From: Hyphobacterium marinum
GTDB lineage: Bacteria > Pseudomonadota > Alphaproteobacteria > Caulobacterales > Maricaulaceae
NCBI RefSeq assembly: GCF_036330325.1
Contig: NZ_JAZDRO010000002.1
Span: 434,001 to 498,000, forward strand
Reading direction: 5' to 3'
Length of the DNA: 64,000 nucleotides
In this document: positions 17,595 through 26,445 of the stretch, piece after piece
Layout: every line of letters starts with the position of its first letter
Position numbering within the stretch: position 1 is the first letter of the stretch
Translations under genes and position numbers: made by a program
The notes under the pieces: model-generated
The model's database searches: none
What the model was told of the DNA's origin: nothing
What the model saw: the letters and a program-made list of their open reading frames with translations, nothing else

Positions 17595-19540
17595 TGAGCC
17601 GGGGTGGCCAACTCGATATTCTGGTTTTCAATTCGATCGGGAATTCCGGCGTTCCGTCGTTTCTCGATCACATCGGCATGTTCGGCCGATACTCCAGGCA
17701 CCGGTGTTTTTATCACAACTTCGTCTATCAATTTGATCCGGAAATGGATTTTTCGAAGTTCGACGCAGTCGTCTTCACCCATAATTTCTGGCTGCCTGCG
17801 TTGAGCGAAGCTCAGCGCAAGGCGATCCACGATATCAAGGCACTGAAAGTCCTCTTCCTTCAGGACGAATTCCAGTATCTGCGCACGTTCAACGCCATCA
17901 TGGGGGAGATGGGGATCAATCTCATGTTCACCTGCGCGGCGGAACGCGATTTTGATCAATTCTATCCGAAGAAGCTGATCCCCAGCTTGCGGGAAGTTCA
18001 TCAAAACCTGACTGGCTACGTTACCGACGCACTCATGAAGCCAGGCCTGCGGGCCCGCGGTCCGCGGCGCTGGGATGTCGGCTATCGAGGCCGTGCGCCG
18101 ATCTACTACATGGGGCTGCTCGGTCAGCACAAATTGCGAATTGCCGAGGAGTTCACCGCGCTGTGTGAGCGCGAGGGCTTCACCCATAATATTTCCTACC
18201 AGGAAGATGACCGTCTTTCCGGCCGGCATTGGTTTGACTTCTTGCGGTCAACTCGGGTTCAGCTTGGCTCGCCGAGCGGAACCAGCATTGTTGATCTCGA
18301 CGGTTCGCTGATCGAAGCGGAACAGAAATACCGCGCCGAGAAGCCGCATGCGACATTCGACGAAGTCTACAAAAAGATCCTCAAGCCCCATGAGGGCAAG
18401 ATGAAGATCGACACGGTCTCGCCGCGCCATTTCGAATATGCGGCGACCGGGGCCACCATGGTCATGATCGAGGGCGATTATGGCGGCTATCTGAAACCTG
18501 ATGAGCATTACATTCCGGTCGCGCCCGACTATTCCAACCTAGACGCAGTTGCTGCGAAGATACGGAATCGGAAGCTTTGCCGCGAGGTTGCTGACCGGGC
18601 CCATGCGCATCTCATCGAGAGTGGCGATTTCAGCGCAGAGAAATTCGTGCGTGATTTCGACACCATTATTGAACGCCATGCCAAACCAAAGATGCATGGC
18701 GACCGGCCCGACATCGCGGCCTTTAACGCGGTGATGACCGAAAAATTCAACCAGGTCCTGTTTTTTGGCCGTATGGGGCACGCCCATATACGGACGGGCG
18801 AAGGTCAACGCTTGCGCCGCGAAACCCTGAAGAGCCATGTCCTGTCCCATACGCCGGTCGTTGGACCGATCCTGCGCCAGACCGGCGGCGACCCGCTTAT
18901 GAAGTTGGCCAAGGGCCGGGCCGCATTGCGCATGGCGTCCGCCATCCCCGACTTCCGAGAACTGGTCGCCCAATGGGCCCGCAATCCCGAACAACGCGCG
19001 CTTCAGACAATTTTGTTCCCCGAGGTGCTGAAGTCCATTCTACTGCTGGGCCTGGTCAAGGCCGCTCAGTCGGGAGCAGCTCCCTATGGTGAAGGCTTTC
19101 ACGTCCGCCCCGTCCTTGAGGACGACTTTCTTGCCTTGATCGGCGAGCCCGCCGACCCGGGCGTGCCGGCGGCCGGGCATACGGTAAAAATGGCCGCGAA
19201 GGACGCGCGCAAGATCGAAGCAGCGATTTCCAGGGGGCTGGACGGCGGCATCCGGCTCGACCTGTCACGGCGCTGGCCGATCAAGCTGTTCGGGCACAGC
19301 ACGCTGTTTGCGTGGAGTGTCGAGGACAAGCAGGCCTTCTTCCGGTCTTCATCGGACGAATATTTCCACCTGTCAGCCCTGTCGAAGATCTCCCGATACG
19401 CCCCACAGGCCGCTGCCTCAGCGGTCTTCTGCGCGCTTCGTCCAGCCTCGGGCCGCGAAGTCGCCGTTCTGGAAAAAGCGTTCAACCTTGTCTTGCCCGA
19501 GAGCCTGAAGACATTGTCTGTGGAAGCGCGATCCGCCTGA
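17594..19540 (+). CDS. CgeB-like glycosyltransferase, paralogue 3, with long C-terminal extension
   Basis: A 648-residue protein, the longest of the three CgeB-like paralogues. The family block is clear: W-D-V-G-Y-R-G-R, then G-L-L-G-Q-H-K, W-F-D-F-L-R-S, L-G-S-P-S-G, S-P-R-H-F-E-Y-A-A-T-G and D-Y-S-N-L-D-A-V. Residues up to about 390 make up the glycosyltransferase. The remaining 250 residues are basic and helical with no recognised domain. Start choice is between GTG 17591 and ATG 17594; the ATG shares bases with the preceding TGA and is preferred. It closes the epimerase-asnB-SDR unit. Substrates are unknown. Confidence 0.8.
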   Translation: MSRGGQLDILVFNSIGNSGVPSFLDHIGMFGRYSRHRCFYHNFVYQFDPEMDFSKFDAVVFTHNFWLPALSEAQRKAIHDIKALKVLFLQDEFQYLRTFNAIMGEMGINLMFTCAAERDFDQFYPKKLIPSLREVHQNLTGYVTDALMKPGLRARGPRRWDVGYRGRAPIYYMGLLGQHKLRIAEEFTALCEREGFTHNISYQEDDRLSGRHWFDFLRSTRVQLGSPSGTSIVDLDGSLIEAEQKYRAEKPHATFDEVYKKILKPHEGKMKIDTVSPRHFEYAATGATMVMIEGDYGGYLKPDEHYIPVAPDYSNLDAVAAKIRNRKLCREVADRAHAHLIESGDFSAEKFVRDFDTIIERHAKPKMHGDRPDIAAFNAVMTEKFNQVLFFGRMGHAHIRTGEGQRLRRETLKSHVLSHTPVVGPILRQTGGDPLMKLAKGRAALRMASAIPDFRELVAQWARNPEQRALQTILFPEVLKSILLLGLVKAAQSGAAPYGEGFHVRPVLEDDFLALIGEPADPGVPAAGHTVKMAAKDARKIEAAISRGLDGGIRLDLSRRWPIKLFGHSTLFAWSVEDKQAFFRSSSDEYFHLSALSKISRYAPQAAASAVFCALRPASGREVAVLEKAFNLVLPESLKTLSVEARSA

Positions 19541-19654
19541 GGGGCGAGTACGCTTTACCCCGAAGGCAGGAGCCTATATACGCGCGCCCAAGACAAGCCG
19601 CTTATGCTGCGGCGCACAATCTGCAACGCCGGGTTTCAAGCGGAGAAATTGTTC

Positions 19655-20611
19655 ATGAGCGACGTCAAGGTAGCGGTTGTCGGCTGCGGGCACTGGGGCA
19701 AGAACCACGTCCGGAATTTCGCTGAACTGGGTGCGCTGACTGCCGTGGTCGACCCGCGTGCCGAGGTCGCGAAACAGTTCGCTGACCAGTATTCGGTCAA
19801 GGCGCTCAGTTTCGATGAAGCCATTGCCAGCGATGACGTCGACGCAGTGGTGATCGCGGCCCCGGCCGAGCTTCATGCCGATCTTGCGGTCAAGGCGTTC
19901 GAAGCAGGCAAGCACGTCTTCGTGGAAAAGCCGATTTCCATGACCATGGAAGAAGGCAACCGCATGAAGGCCGCGGGCGAGAAAGCCGGCAAGGTCCTGA
20001 TGGTCGGCCACCTGCTGCAATACCACCCGGCTTTCGTCGCATTGCGCGAATTCGTCCTGGGCGGCGGTCTCGGCAAGCTGCGCTACGCCTATTCGCACCG
20101 CTGCTCGCTCGGCAAGTTCCGGGTCGAGGAAAACGCGCTGTGGAGCTTTGCGCCGCACGACGTGTCGATGCTGCTCGCCCTGTTCGGTGAGGCGCCGGAT
20201 ACCGTGACCGGCACGGGCGGGGCTTTCGTGACCGACGGCATCGAAGACGAGTGCCGGCTCGACATGACCTTCCCGGGCGGCGGCCGCGCCCACGTCTTTG
20301 CCAGCTGGCTGCATCCGTTCAAGGAACATCGCCTGATCGTCGTCGGCGAAACCGGCATGGCCGTGTTCGAGGATTCCCAGAACGATCCGGCCCAGAAGCT
20401 GCGTCTCTACCGCCACTCGATCGATACATCGGGCCGCGAGCCAGCGCCGTCCAAGGCCGACGCCGAGCCGATCCCTTATGGCGATGACGAGCCGCTGAAG
20501 ACCGAATGTGCGCACTTCCTGTCGGCCTGTGCAGGCGATCACCCTGCCCTGACCGATGCGGACGAGGCACTGCGCGTGCTCGATGTTCTTCTGAAAGCGT
20601 CAAAAGACTGA
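19655..20611 (+). CDS. wbpB: Gfo/Idh/MocA-family oxidoreductase, WbpB-like
   Basis: A 318-residue NAD(P)-dependent oxidoreductase. The Rossmann motif V-V-G-C-G-H-W-G-K-N is at the N-terminus, E-K-P (catalytic Lys) is near residue 95, and a F-A-P-H-D-V-S motif supplies the usual His/Asp. In the WbpA-B-E pathway this enzyme oxidises C3 of UDP-GlcNAc uronic acid to the 3-keto sugar. Its neighbours are a WbpE-like aminotransferase and a WbpA-like dehydrogenase, which supports that assignment over a generic oxidoreductase. The start at the ATG at 19655 is preferred over an upstream in-frame codon at 19604, because GGAG lies 9 bases before it and the homologous region begins there. Confidence 0.82.
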   Translation: MSDVKVAVVGCGHWGKNHVRNFAELGALTAVVDPRAEVAKQFADQYSVKALSFDEAIASDDVDAVVIAAPAELHADLAVKAFEAGKHVFVEKPISMTMEEGNRMKAAGEKAGKVLMVGHLLQYHPAFVALREFVLGGGLGKLRYAYSHRCSLGKFRVEENALWSFAPHDVSMLLALFGEAPDTVTGTGGAFVTDGIEDECRLDMTFPGGGRAHVFASWLHPFKEHRLIVVGETGMAVFEDSQNDPAQKLRLYRHSIDTSGREPAPSKADAEPIPYGDDEPLKTECAHFLSACAGDHPALTDADEALRVLDVLLKASKD

Positions 20612-20630
20612 AATCACACACGCAAATCCT

Positions 20631-20659
20631 TTGACATCATCTGTGATCTGCCTTTTCTA
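20631..20659 (+). promoter_or_regulatory. Candidate sigma70-type promoter upstream of wbpE-like gene
   Basis: A perfect TTGACA hexamer at 20631-20636 is followed, after 17 bases, by TTTCTA at 20654-20659, a poor match to the -10 consensus. It lies in a 128-bp gap between the wbpB-like and wbpE-like genes. The -35 match is exact but the -10 is weak, so this is tentative. Confidence 0.35.
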
Positions 20660-20739
20660 GCGCAACCGTCACAAACGATGCACACAACGCGGGCAAAACC
20701 CCGCCAAACCGAGCGGACAGACAACAGGACCCGACACCC

Positions 20740-21894
20740 ATGCAGTTCATCGACCTCCAGGCCCAGCGCGCCCGCATCGCCGACAAAATCGACGCAGCGG
20801 TTCTCAAAGTCGTCGCCGAAGGAAAATACATCAACGGTCCGGAGGTCTCGGCCTTCGAAGACCAGCTCGCGGCCTTTTCCGGCGCGAAGCACGCGCTCGG
20901 CTGCGGCAACGGCACCGACGCCCTCGTCCTGCCGCTGATGGCGTGGGGCGTGAAGGCCGGCGACGCCGTGTTCTGCCCGTCCTTCACCTTTGCCGCGACC
21001 GGCGAAGTTGTCCCGCTCGTCGGCGCATCGCCGGTCTTCGTCGACATCGACCCGGCGACCTACAACATGGACCCGGCCCATCTCGAGGCCGCGATCGAAA
21101 TGATCAAGGCGGAAGGCAAGCTCACGCCGAAGGCTGTGATCGCGGTCGACCTGTTCGGCCAGCCGGCCAACTACCCGGAAATCTCGGCCATCGCGAAGAA
21201 GCACGGGCTGAAGCTCATCGCCGACTCCGCGCAAGGGTTCGGCTGCACGCTGGGCGGCAAGCATCCGAGTGAGTGGGCCGACGCGGTCACCACCTCCTTC
21301 TTCCCGGCCAAGCCGCTGGGCTGCTATGGCGATGGCGGTGCGGTACTGACCAATGATGCCGAGCTGCACGAAATCATGGATTCGCTGCACGTCCACGGCA
21401 AGGCGACCAAGAGCGATGTCGAAGGCCGCTCCTTCGAACACGACCCGAAATACCTGAACACGCGGATCGGCGTGAATTCGCGCCTCGACACCATCCAGGC
21501 CGCGATCCTGATCGAGAAGCTGGCGATCTTTGCCGACGAGATCGAGGCCCGCAATCGCGTTGCGTCGCGTTACAACCAACATCTGGCCGACCATGTCGCG
21601 TCCGTCCCGGCAATGATTGACGGCGGCGTCTCGGTCTGGGCGCAGTACACGATCGAACACGACGACCGCGCCGGTCTGGCCGCGCACCTGAAGGCGCAGG
21701 GCATCCCGTCGGCGGTCTATTACCCGATCCCGATCCACAAGCAGGACATCTACAGCGTCTATCCGGTCGGCCCGGGCGGCCTGCCGGTCTCGGAAGCGAA
21801 AGCCGAGCGCGTGATCTCGCTGCCTATGCACCCCTATCTCGACGAAGACACCCAGGACCGCGTTATCGCCGCTGTGCGCAGCTTTAACGGATAA
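20740..21894 (+). CDS. wbpE: UDP-sugar 3-aminotransferase, WbpE-like (DegT/DnrJ/EryC1 family)
   Basis: A 384-residue PLP-dependent aminotransferase. From memory of WbpE of P. aeruginosa, matches include M-x-F-I-D-L-x-x-Q-x-A-R-I, G-x-Y-I-x-G-P-E-V, C-x-N-G-T-D-A-L, D-I-D-P-x-T-Y-N, T-S-F-F-P-x-K-P-L-G-C-Y-G-D-G-G-A (Lys forms the Schiff base), V-G-V/I-N-S-R-L-D-T and V-I-S-L-P-M-H-P-Y-L. WbpE transfers the amino group of glutamate to UDP-3-keto-GlcNAcA, giving UDP-GlcNAc(3NH2)A. A short insertion (roughly M-I-K-A-E-G-K-L) is unusual. The gene sits between WbpB- and WbpA-like genes, 4 bases before the latter. Confidence 0.9.
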   Translation: MQFIDLQAQRARIADKIDAAVLKVVAEGKYINGPEVSAFEDQLAAFSGAKHALGCGNGTDALVLPLMAWGVKAGDAVFCPSFTFAATGEVVPLVGASPVFVDIDPATYNMDPAHLEAAIEMIKAEGKLTPKAVIAVDLFGQPANYPEISAIAKKHGLKLIADSAQGFGCTLGGKHPSEWADAVTTSFFPAKPLGCYGDGGAVLTNDAELHEIMDSLHVHGKATKSDVEGRSFEHDPKYLNTRIGVNSRLDTIQAAILIEKLAIFADEIEARNRVASRYNQHLADHVASVPAMIDGGVSVWAQYTIEHDDRAGLAAHLKAQGIPSAVYYPIPIHKQDIYSVYPVGPGGLPVSEAKAERVISLPMHPYLDEDTQDRVIAAVRSFNG

Positions 21895-21897
21895 GGC

Positions 21898-23292
21898 ATG
21901 ACCTCCAAGGACACGAACATGATTGCGCATCCCAAGGCGGACACCCCCGCCATGATCAAACTCGCGGACGCTTTCGAGAAGAAAGCGGCCGACCGGACCC
22001 TGGTCGTTGGCGTTATGGGGCTGGGCTATGTCGGCCTGCCGCTCGCCCAGGCCTATTGCCGCCAGGGGTTCCACGTCATCGGGTTCGATGTCAGCGAGGA
22101 CAAGGTCGAAAAGCTGAACGCCGGCAAGTCCTACATCAAGCACATCTCGGACAATTCCGTAGCCGTGATGCGGGAAACCGGCCGCTTTGAGGCGACCACC
22201 GATCTTGATCGCCTCAACGAGCCGGATGCCATCCTGATCTGCGTGCCGACGCCACTCGACAAGCACCGCGATCCCGACCTGTCCTATGTCGTCTCCTCGA
22301 CCGAGGAAATCGGCAAGCGCCTGCGCGAAGGCCAGATCGTGATCCTGGAGTCGACAACCTATCCGGGCACGTCCGACGAAGTTATGCAGCCAATCCTGGA
22401 GAAGCTGAGCGGACTGAAGGCCGGCGAGAATTTCGCCATCGCCTACAGCCCGGAACGCGAAGATCCGGGCAATCCGAAGTTTGAAACCTCGACGATCCCG
22501 AAAGTCGTGGGTGCCGACACCGCCGCGGAAAGCCGTATGGCCGTCGCGATCTACTCGGCCATCGTGCCCCAGGTCGTCCCGGTCAGCGATGTGCGCACCG
22601 CCGAGGCGGTCAAGCTGACCGAGAACATCTTCCGTGCCGTCAACATCGCGCTCGTCAACGAGCTGAAGACGATCTACGGCGCGATGGATATTGACGTGTG
22701 GGAAGTGATCCGCGCGGCTGACACCAAGCCGTTCGGCTTCATGGCCTTCTACCCGGGCCCGGGCCTTGGTGGACACTGCATCCCGATTGACCCCTTCTAC
22801 CTGTCCTGGAAGGCGCGTGAATTCGGCATGACGACCCGCTTCATCGAGCTGTCCGGCGAGATCAACGCCAACATGCCGGGCATGGTCGTGGACGCGGTCG
22901 CCGCCGAGTTGTCCAACCGCCTGGAGAAATCCATCAAGGGCGCAAAAGTCCTGCTTGTCGGCCTCGCCTACAAGAAAAACGTCGATGACATGCGCGAAAG
23001 CCCGTCGCTGACGCTGGTGGAAATGCTCGAGGCGCGTGGTGCCAAGGTCGATTTCTACGACCCCTATATCCCGGTCGTCCCCTATGACCGCGACCACCCC
23101 GAATATGCCGGGCGCAAGTCGGTCGACTGGACGCCGGACGTGCTGAAAGGCTACGACGCCGCGCTGGTCGCCACCGACCACGACAATGTCGATTATCACG
23201 TGCTGCTCGAAAGCGTGCCGTTCGTGGTCGACACCCGCAATGCCTGCCACATGCACGCCTCCGAATACGGCGAGAAAATCGTCAAGGCGTAA
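21898..23292 (+). CDS. wbpA: UDP-N-acetyl-D-glucosamine 6-dehydrogenase, WbpA-like
   Basis: A 464-residue member of the UDP-glucose/GDP-mannose dehydrogenase family, oxidising C6 of UDP-GlcNAc to the uronic acid with two NAD+. The Rossmann motif G-L-G-Y-V-G-L-P-L starts near residue 40, later than usual, and the catalytic Cys lies in G-L-G-G-H-C-I-P-I-D-P. That motif fits the WbpA/WecC/TviB branch. The Ugd-type enzyme at 29767 has G-G-S-C-F-P-K-D instead, so the two dehydrogenases likely use different substrates. The first 35 residues look dispensable, and a start at the ATG at 21919 is possible. No WbpD-type N-acetyltransferase follows. Confidence 0.92.
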   Translation: MTSKDTNMIAHPKADTPAMIKLADAFEKKAADRTLVVGVMGLGYVGLPLAQAYCRQGFHVIGFDVSEDKVEKLNAGKSYIKHISDNSVAVMRETGRFEATTDLDRLNEPDAILICVPTPLDKHRDPDLSYVVSSTEEIGKRLREGQIVILESTTYPGTSDEVMQPILEKLSGLKAGENFAIAYSPEREDPGNPKFETSTIPKVVGADTAAESRMAVAIYSAIVPQVVPVSDVRTAEAVKLTENIFRAVNIALVNELKTIYGAMDIDVWEVIRAADTKPFGFMAFYPGPGLGGHCIPIDPFYLSWKAREFGMTTRFIELSGEINANMPGMVVDAVAAELSNRLEKSIKGAKVLLVGLAYKKNVDDMRESPSLTLVEMLEARGAKVDFYDPYIPVVPYDRDHPEYAGRKSVDWTPDVLKGYDAALVATDHDNVDYHVLLESVPFVVDTRNACHMHASEYGEKIVKA

Positions 23293-23349
23293 CACCGGAT
23301 TGACGGGGGGCGCGACAACCGCCCCCCAACCGGTCTATTCATGCCGCCC

Positions 23350-24468
23350 ATGAGGGTTTTGCTCATCGCGCGCCATTTCCCGCCTGCCGTCACCGGCGGG
23401 GCGCGGCGGCCCTATCTCTGGGCCAAGGGGCTGGAAGCAAACGGCGTTGAGGTCTTTACCGTCGCGCCGGATATCCCCGCTGACCTAACCGGGTCAGCCG
23501 AGCCCCACGCCTTCCGCGATCCCTCCACCGCACTGCCCGGCAAGCCGGGCCTGCGCGATCATGCCCGCAACCTCCTGCTCTGGCCTGATCCGGATATCCG
23601 CTGGACGCGCCGCGCTGCACGCCTGGCCAGTGAGACCTGCCCGTTCACGCCCGACTGGATCATTACCACCAGCCCGCCAGAGTCGGTTCATGCTGCCGGG
23701 CCGCTGCTGTTGAAACACTGGCCGGATGCGCGATGGGCGGTTGATGCCCGCGACCACTGGCTGGTGCGGCCCTTCCGCAAGCAGCGGGACAATCCGGTCC
23801 GGCGGGCGATCGAGGCGCGCCAGGCGCGCGCGATGCTGGCCCGCGCCAGCGCCGTCTTTGCGGTCAATGACCTGATTGCCAAGGAATATGCCGGTTATGC
23901 ACCGCACGCGAAAACCGGCGTGCTGGCCCATTTCGTCATGCCCGCCGCCGAGCCCTACGCTTTCGAGGGCCCCGGACCGCACCTGGTGCACACCGGCAGC
24001 TTCAAGATGTCGGACCCGGACGTCTCGATAGACCCTCTGCTGACCGCCTTCGAGGCCGCCCATGCCCGGAAACCGGAGTTGCGCCTGCATCTCGCCGGGC
24101 GGCTGCGCGAGGACGAAGCCGCGCGCATCGAAGCCTCACCAGCCAGTGACGCGATAATCCTTCATGGCGTGGTGCCTCTGGAGACAGCTCTCGCGATGCA
24201 GGCCGGGGCGGATGCGCTCCTGGTCGCTGCGGCTCCCAATGCGCCGGTCCCACCGGGCAAATACGCCGAATACAGGGCGTCGGGCGCGGCCATCATCCCG
24301 GTTGGTGATGGCCCTTGGCGGCCGGCGATTGATCGCGACGACCGGCCCGACGCCGAGCGGCTACTGGCGGTCCGTCCCGGCCGGCAGGACCGGCGGGAAC
24401 CGGACGCGACCGACCACGTCATGGCCATGGCCGGGGTGATCGATACGCTGAACGCGTTGAACGGCTAA
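23350..24468 (+). CDS. Group 1 (GT4-like) glycosyltransferase
   Basis: A 372-residue GT-B enzyme. The N-terminus V-L-L-I-A-R-H-F-P-P-A-V-T-G-G-A is the usual donor-side loop of GT4 enzymes. Further landmarks are V-H-T-G-S-F, L-H-L-A-G-R-L and P-P-G-K-Y-A-E-Y-R-A-S-G-A-A, the last in the place of the conserved Glu region that binds the nucleotide. The start is uncertain: ATG 23341 and ATG 23350 are in frame and neither has a clear ribosome-binding site; the family's usual beginning favours 23350. It follows wbpA by 57 bases and converges on glmS. It probably adds a residue to the same glycan. Confidence 0.82.
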   Translation: MRVLLIARHFPPAVTGGARRPYLWAKGLEANGVEVFTVAPDIPADLTGSAEPHAFRDPSTALPGKPGLRDHARNLLLWPDPDIRWTRRAARLASETCPFTPDWIITTSPPESVHAAGPLLLKHWPDARWAVDARDHWLVRPFRKQRDNPVRRAIEARQARAMLARASAVFAVNDLIAKEYAGYAPHAKTGVLAHFVMPAAEPYAFEGPGPHLVHTGSFKMSDPDVSIDPLLTAFEAAHARKPELRLHLAGRLREDEAARIEASPASDAIILHGVVPLETALAMQAGADALLVAAAPNAPVPPGKYAEYRASGAAIIPVGDGPWRPAIDRDDRPDAERLLAVRPGRQDRREPDATDHVMAMAGVIDTLNALNG

Positions 24469-24472
24469 CGGC

Positions 24473-26293
24473 CTATTCGACCGTCACCGACTTGGCGAGA
24501 TTGCGCGGTTGGTCGACATCCGTGCCCATGAAGACCGCCGTGTGATAGGCGAGCAACTGCAGCGGGATCGCCGCAACGATGGGCTGGGCAATCGGATCGC
24601 AGGTAGGCATCACGACGACATTGTATCCGTCTCCGGCCAGTCCCGCCCCCTTGGCGTCGGTGATCAGCGTCACGTCTGCTCCGCGGGCAGCCACTTCCTG
24701 AACGTTGGAAATTGTCTTTTCGAACAGCTCATCCCAGGGCGCGGTGACGATAACCGGCGTGCCTTCCTCGATGAGGGCAATGGGGCCGTGCTTCAGCTCA
24801 CCGGCAGCATAACCTTCCGCGTGGATATAGGCGATTTCCTTCAGCTTCAGCGCGCCTTCCATGGCTAGCGGGAAGAATTGTCCCCGGCCGAGATAGAGCA
24901 CGTCCTTGTGCCGGGTCAGCGCCCGGGCCAGTTCCTCGATCTTCGGCTCGACCTGCATCACCTCATTAATGAGACGCGGGATTTCGAGGAGGTGGCGAAC
25001 CTTGTCGGCCGTCTCTTCGGCGGTCATCACGCCGCGGCTCGCCCCGGCCGCCAGCGCAATGCAGGCCAACGCGGAGAGCTGGGCGGTATAGGCCTTGGTC
25101 GAGGCCACACCGATTTCCGGACCCGCCAGCGTGCGCAGGTGAACGTCGGCTTCACGGGCAATGGAGGACTCAGGAACGTTGACCACACCGATGGTGCGGA
25201 CGCCGTTTTCCTTGCAGTGGCGCAAGGCGGCCAGCGTATCGGCGGTCTCGCCGGACTGGGATACGAAAAGCGCCGCGCCATTCTGCGGCAGGGCCGGCTG
25301 GCGGTAGCGGAACTCCGACGCGATATCGACTTCGACCGCCAGGCGCGCATAGCGCTCGAACCAGTATTTCGCTGTCGCGCCGGCATAAAACGCCGTGCCG
25401 CAGGCGACCGCGATCAGGCGGTCGGCATTCTTCAGGCCGAGCTCGCCAGCGGGGAAGGTGAAGCCCTCGTCCACCGCGCTGATATATTGCGACAGGGTCC
25501 GGGCCACGGATTCAGGCTGTTCGTGGATTTCCTTTTCCATGAAGTGGCGGCGGCCGGCCTTGTCGACCAGATCAGCGGTGGCGCTGGAGATCGTGATCTC
25601 CCGGTTCGCGGCCTCGCCCGCCTCGTTGAAAATGCGGACCTCGCCGGGCGTGGCGACACACCAGTCACCCTCTTCGAGATAGATCACCTTCCGCGTAAAC
25701 GGGGCGAGCGCCATGGAGTCGGACCCGACAAAGGTTTCATCCTCGGTGATGCCCACGGCCAGGGGGCTGCCCTTGCGCGCGGCGAAAACGTGGTCGGGCA
25801 GGTCGGCCATGATTGCAGCGACGGCGAAAGCCCCGCGCAATTCACGGATGGCCTCGCCAAACGCCGACTGGGCATCCATGCCGATCTTGAGTTTGGCCTG
25901 GACCAGGTGGGCGATGACCTCGGAATCCGTCTCGGTCACAAATACACATCCCGCGCTTTCGAGCGCGTTGCGCAATTCCTTGAAATTCTCGATGATGCCG
26001 TTGTGGACAATTGCCACCACACCTGCCGTATGCGGATGCGCATTGTCTGTCGTCGGACGACCGTGAGTAGCCCAGCGCGTGTGGGCAATCCCCGTTACGC
26101 CGTCAATAGGGTCATCCCGTTGAACCTGCTCGAGATTCTTGAGCTTACCTTCCGCCCGGCGGCGTTCGATGCCGTCCCCCGCAACGACCGCGATACCCGC
26201 CGAGTCATAACCGCGGTATTCCAGCCGGCGCAGGCCCTCGATCAGCCGCTCCGACGTCGGGCCGGTGCCCGCAATTCCAATGATTCCACACAT
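24473..26293 (-). CDS. glmS: Glutamine-fructose-6-phosphate aminotransferase (isomerizing)
   Basis: A 606-residue enzyme of standard GlmS length that makes glucosamine-6-phosphate from fructose-6-phosphate and glutamine, the first step to UDP-GlcNAc. The glutaminase domain starts M-C-G-I-I-G (Cys2 nucleophile) and two SIS domains follow, with S-Q-S-G-E-T-A-D-T at about residue 350. The C-terminus P-R-N-L-A-K-S-V-T-V-E is diagnostic. The start is set at the ATG at 26293 so that Cys is residue 2; the frame stays open further upstream. It diverges from glmM, which performs the next step, with 152 bases between. No glmS ribozyme is evident. Confidence 0.97.
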   Translation of the reverse strand: MCGIIGIAGTGPTSERLIEGLRRLEYRGYDSAGIAVVAGDGIERRRAEGKLKNLEQVQRDDPIDGVTGIAHTRWATHGRPTTDNAHPHTAGVVAIVHNGIIENFKELRNALESAGCVFVTETDSEVIAHLVQAKLKIGMDAQSAFGEAIRELRGAFAVAAIMADLPDHVFAARKGSPLAVGITEDETFVGSDSMALAPFTRKVIYLEEGDWCVATPGEVRIFNEAGEAANREITISSATADLVDKAGRRHFMEKEIHEQPESVARTLSQYISAVDEGFTFPAGELGLKNADRLIAVACGTAFYAGATAKYWFERYARLAVEVDIASEFRYRQPALPQNGAALFVSQSGETADTLAALRHCKENGVRTIGVVNVPESSIAREADVHLRTLAGPEIGVASTKAYTAQLSALACIALAAGASRGVMTAEETADKVRHLLEIPRLINEVMQVEPKIEELARALTRHKDVLYLGRGQFFPLAMEGALKLKEIAYIHAEGYAAGELKHGPIALIEEGTPVIVTAPWDELFEKTISNVQEVAARGADVTLITDAKGAGLAGDGYNVVVMPTCDPIAQPIVAAIPLQLLAYHTAVFMGTDVDQPRNLAKSVTVE

Positions 26294-26445
26294 GTTTCTG
26301 CCGTTAACCCCATTGAGGATAATCATTTCGGGTGATGGACGTCCGTCTCCCGCGGATGTAAACGATATCCACAGGAAAGGCTATCGCTTGGCGCGTTCCC
26401 TGCAACGCCTGAGCCAGCGGCGTCTTATCCGCATTGGGGGGTGTA

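Noticed and set aside
20614..23295. Very long open frame (893 codons) on the minus strand
   Set aside because: It runs antisense to the wbpE- and wbpA-like genes, which have clear motifs. High GC keeps stops rare in this frame; the product has biased composition and no homology.
24878..26335. 485-codon open frame on the plus strand
   Set aside because: Antisense to glmS, which is unmistakable.
24473..26445. Possible glmS ribozyme in the glmS leader
   Set aside because: The 152-bp divergent region shows no recognisable ribozyme core, and such ribozymes are mostly in Firmicutes.
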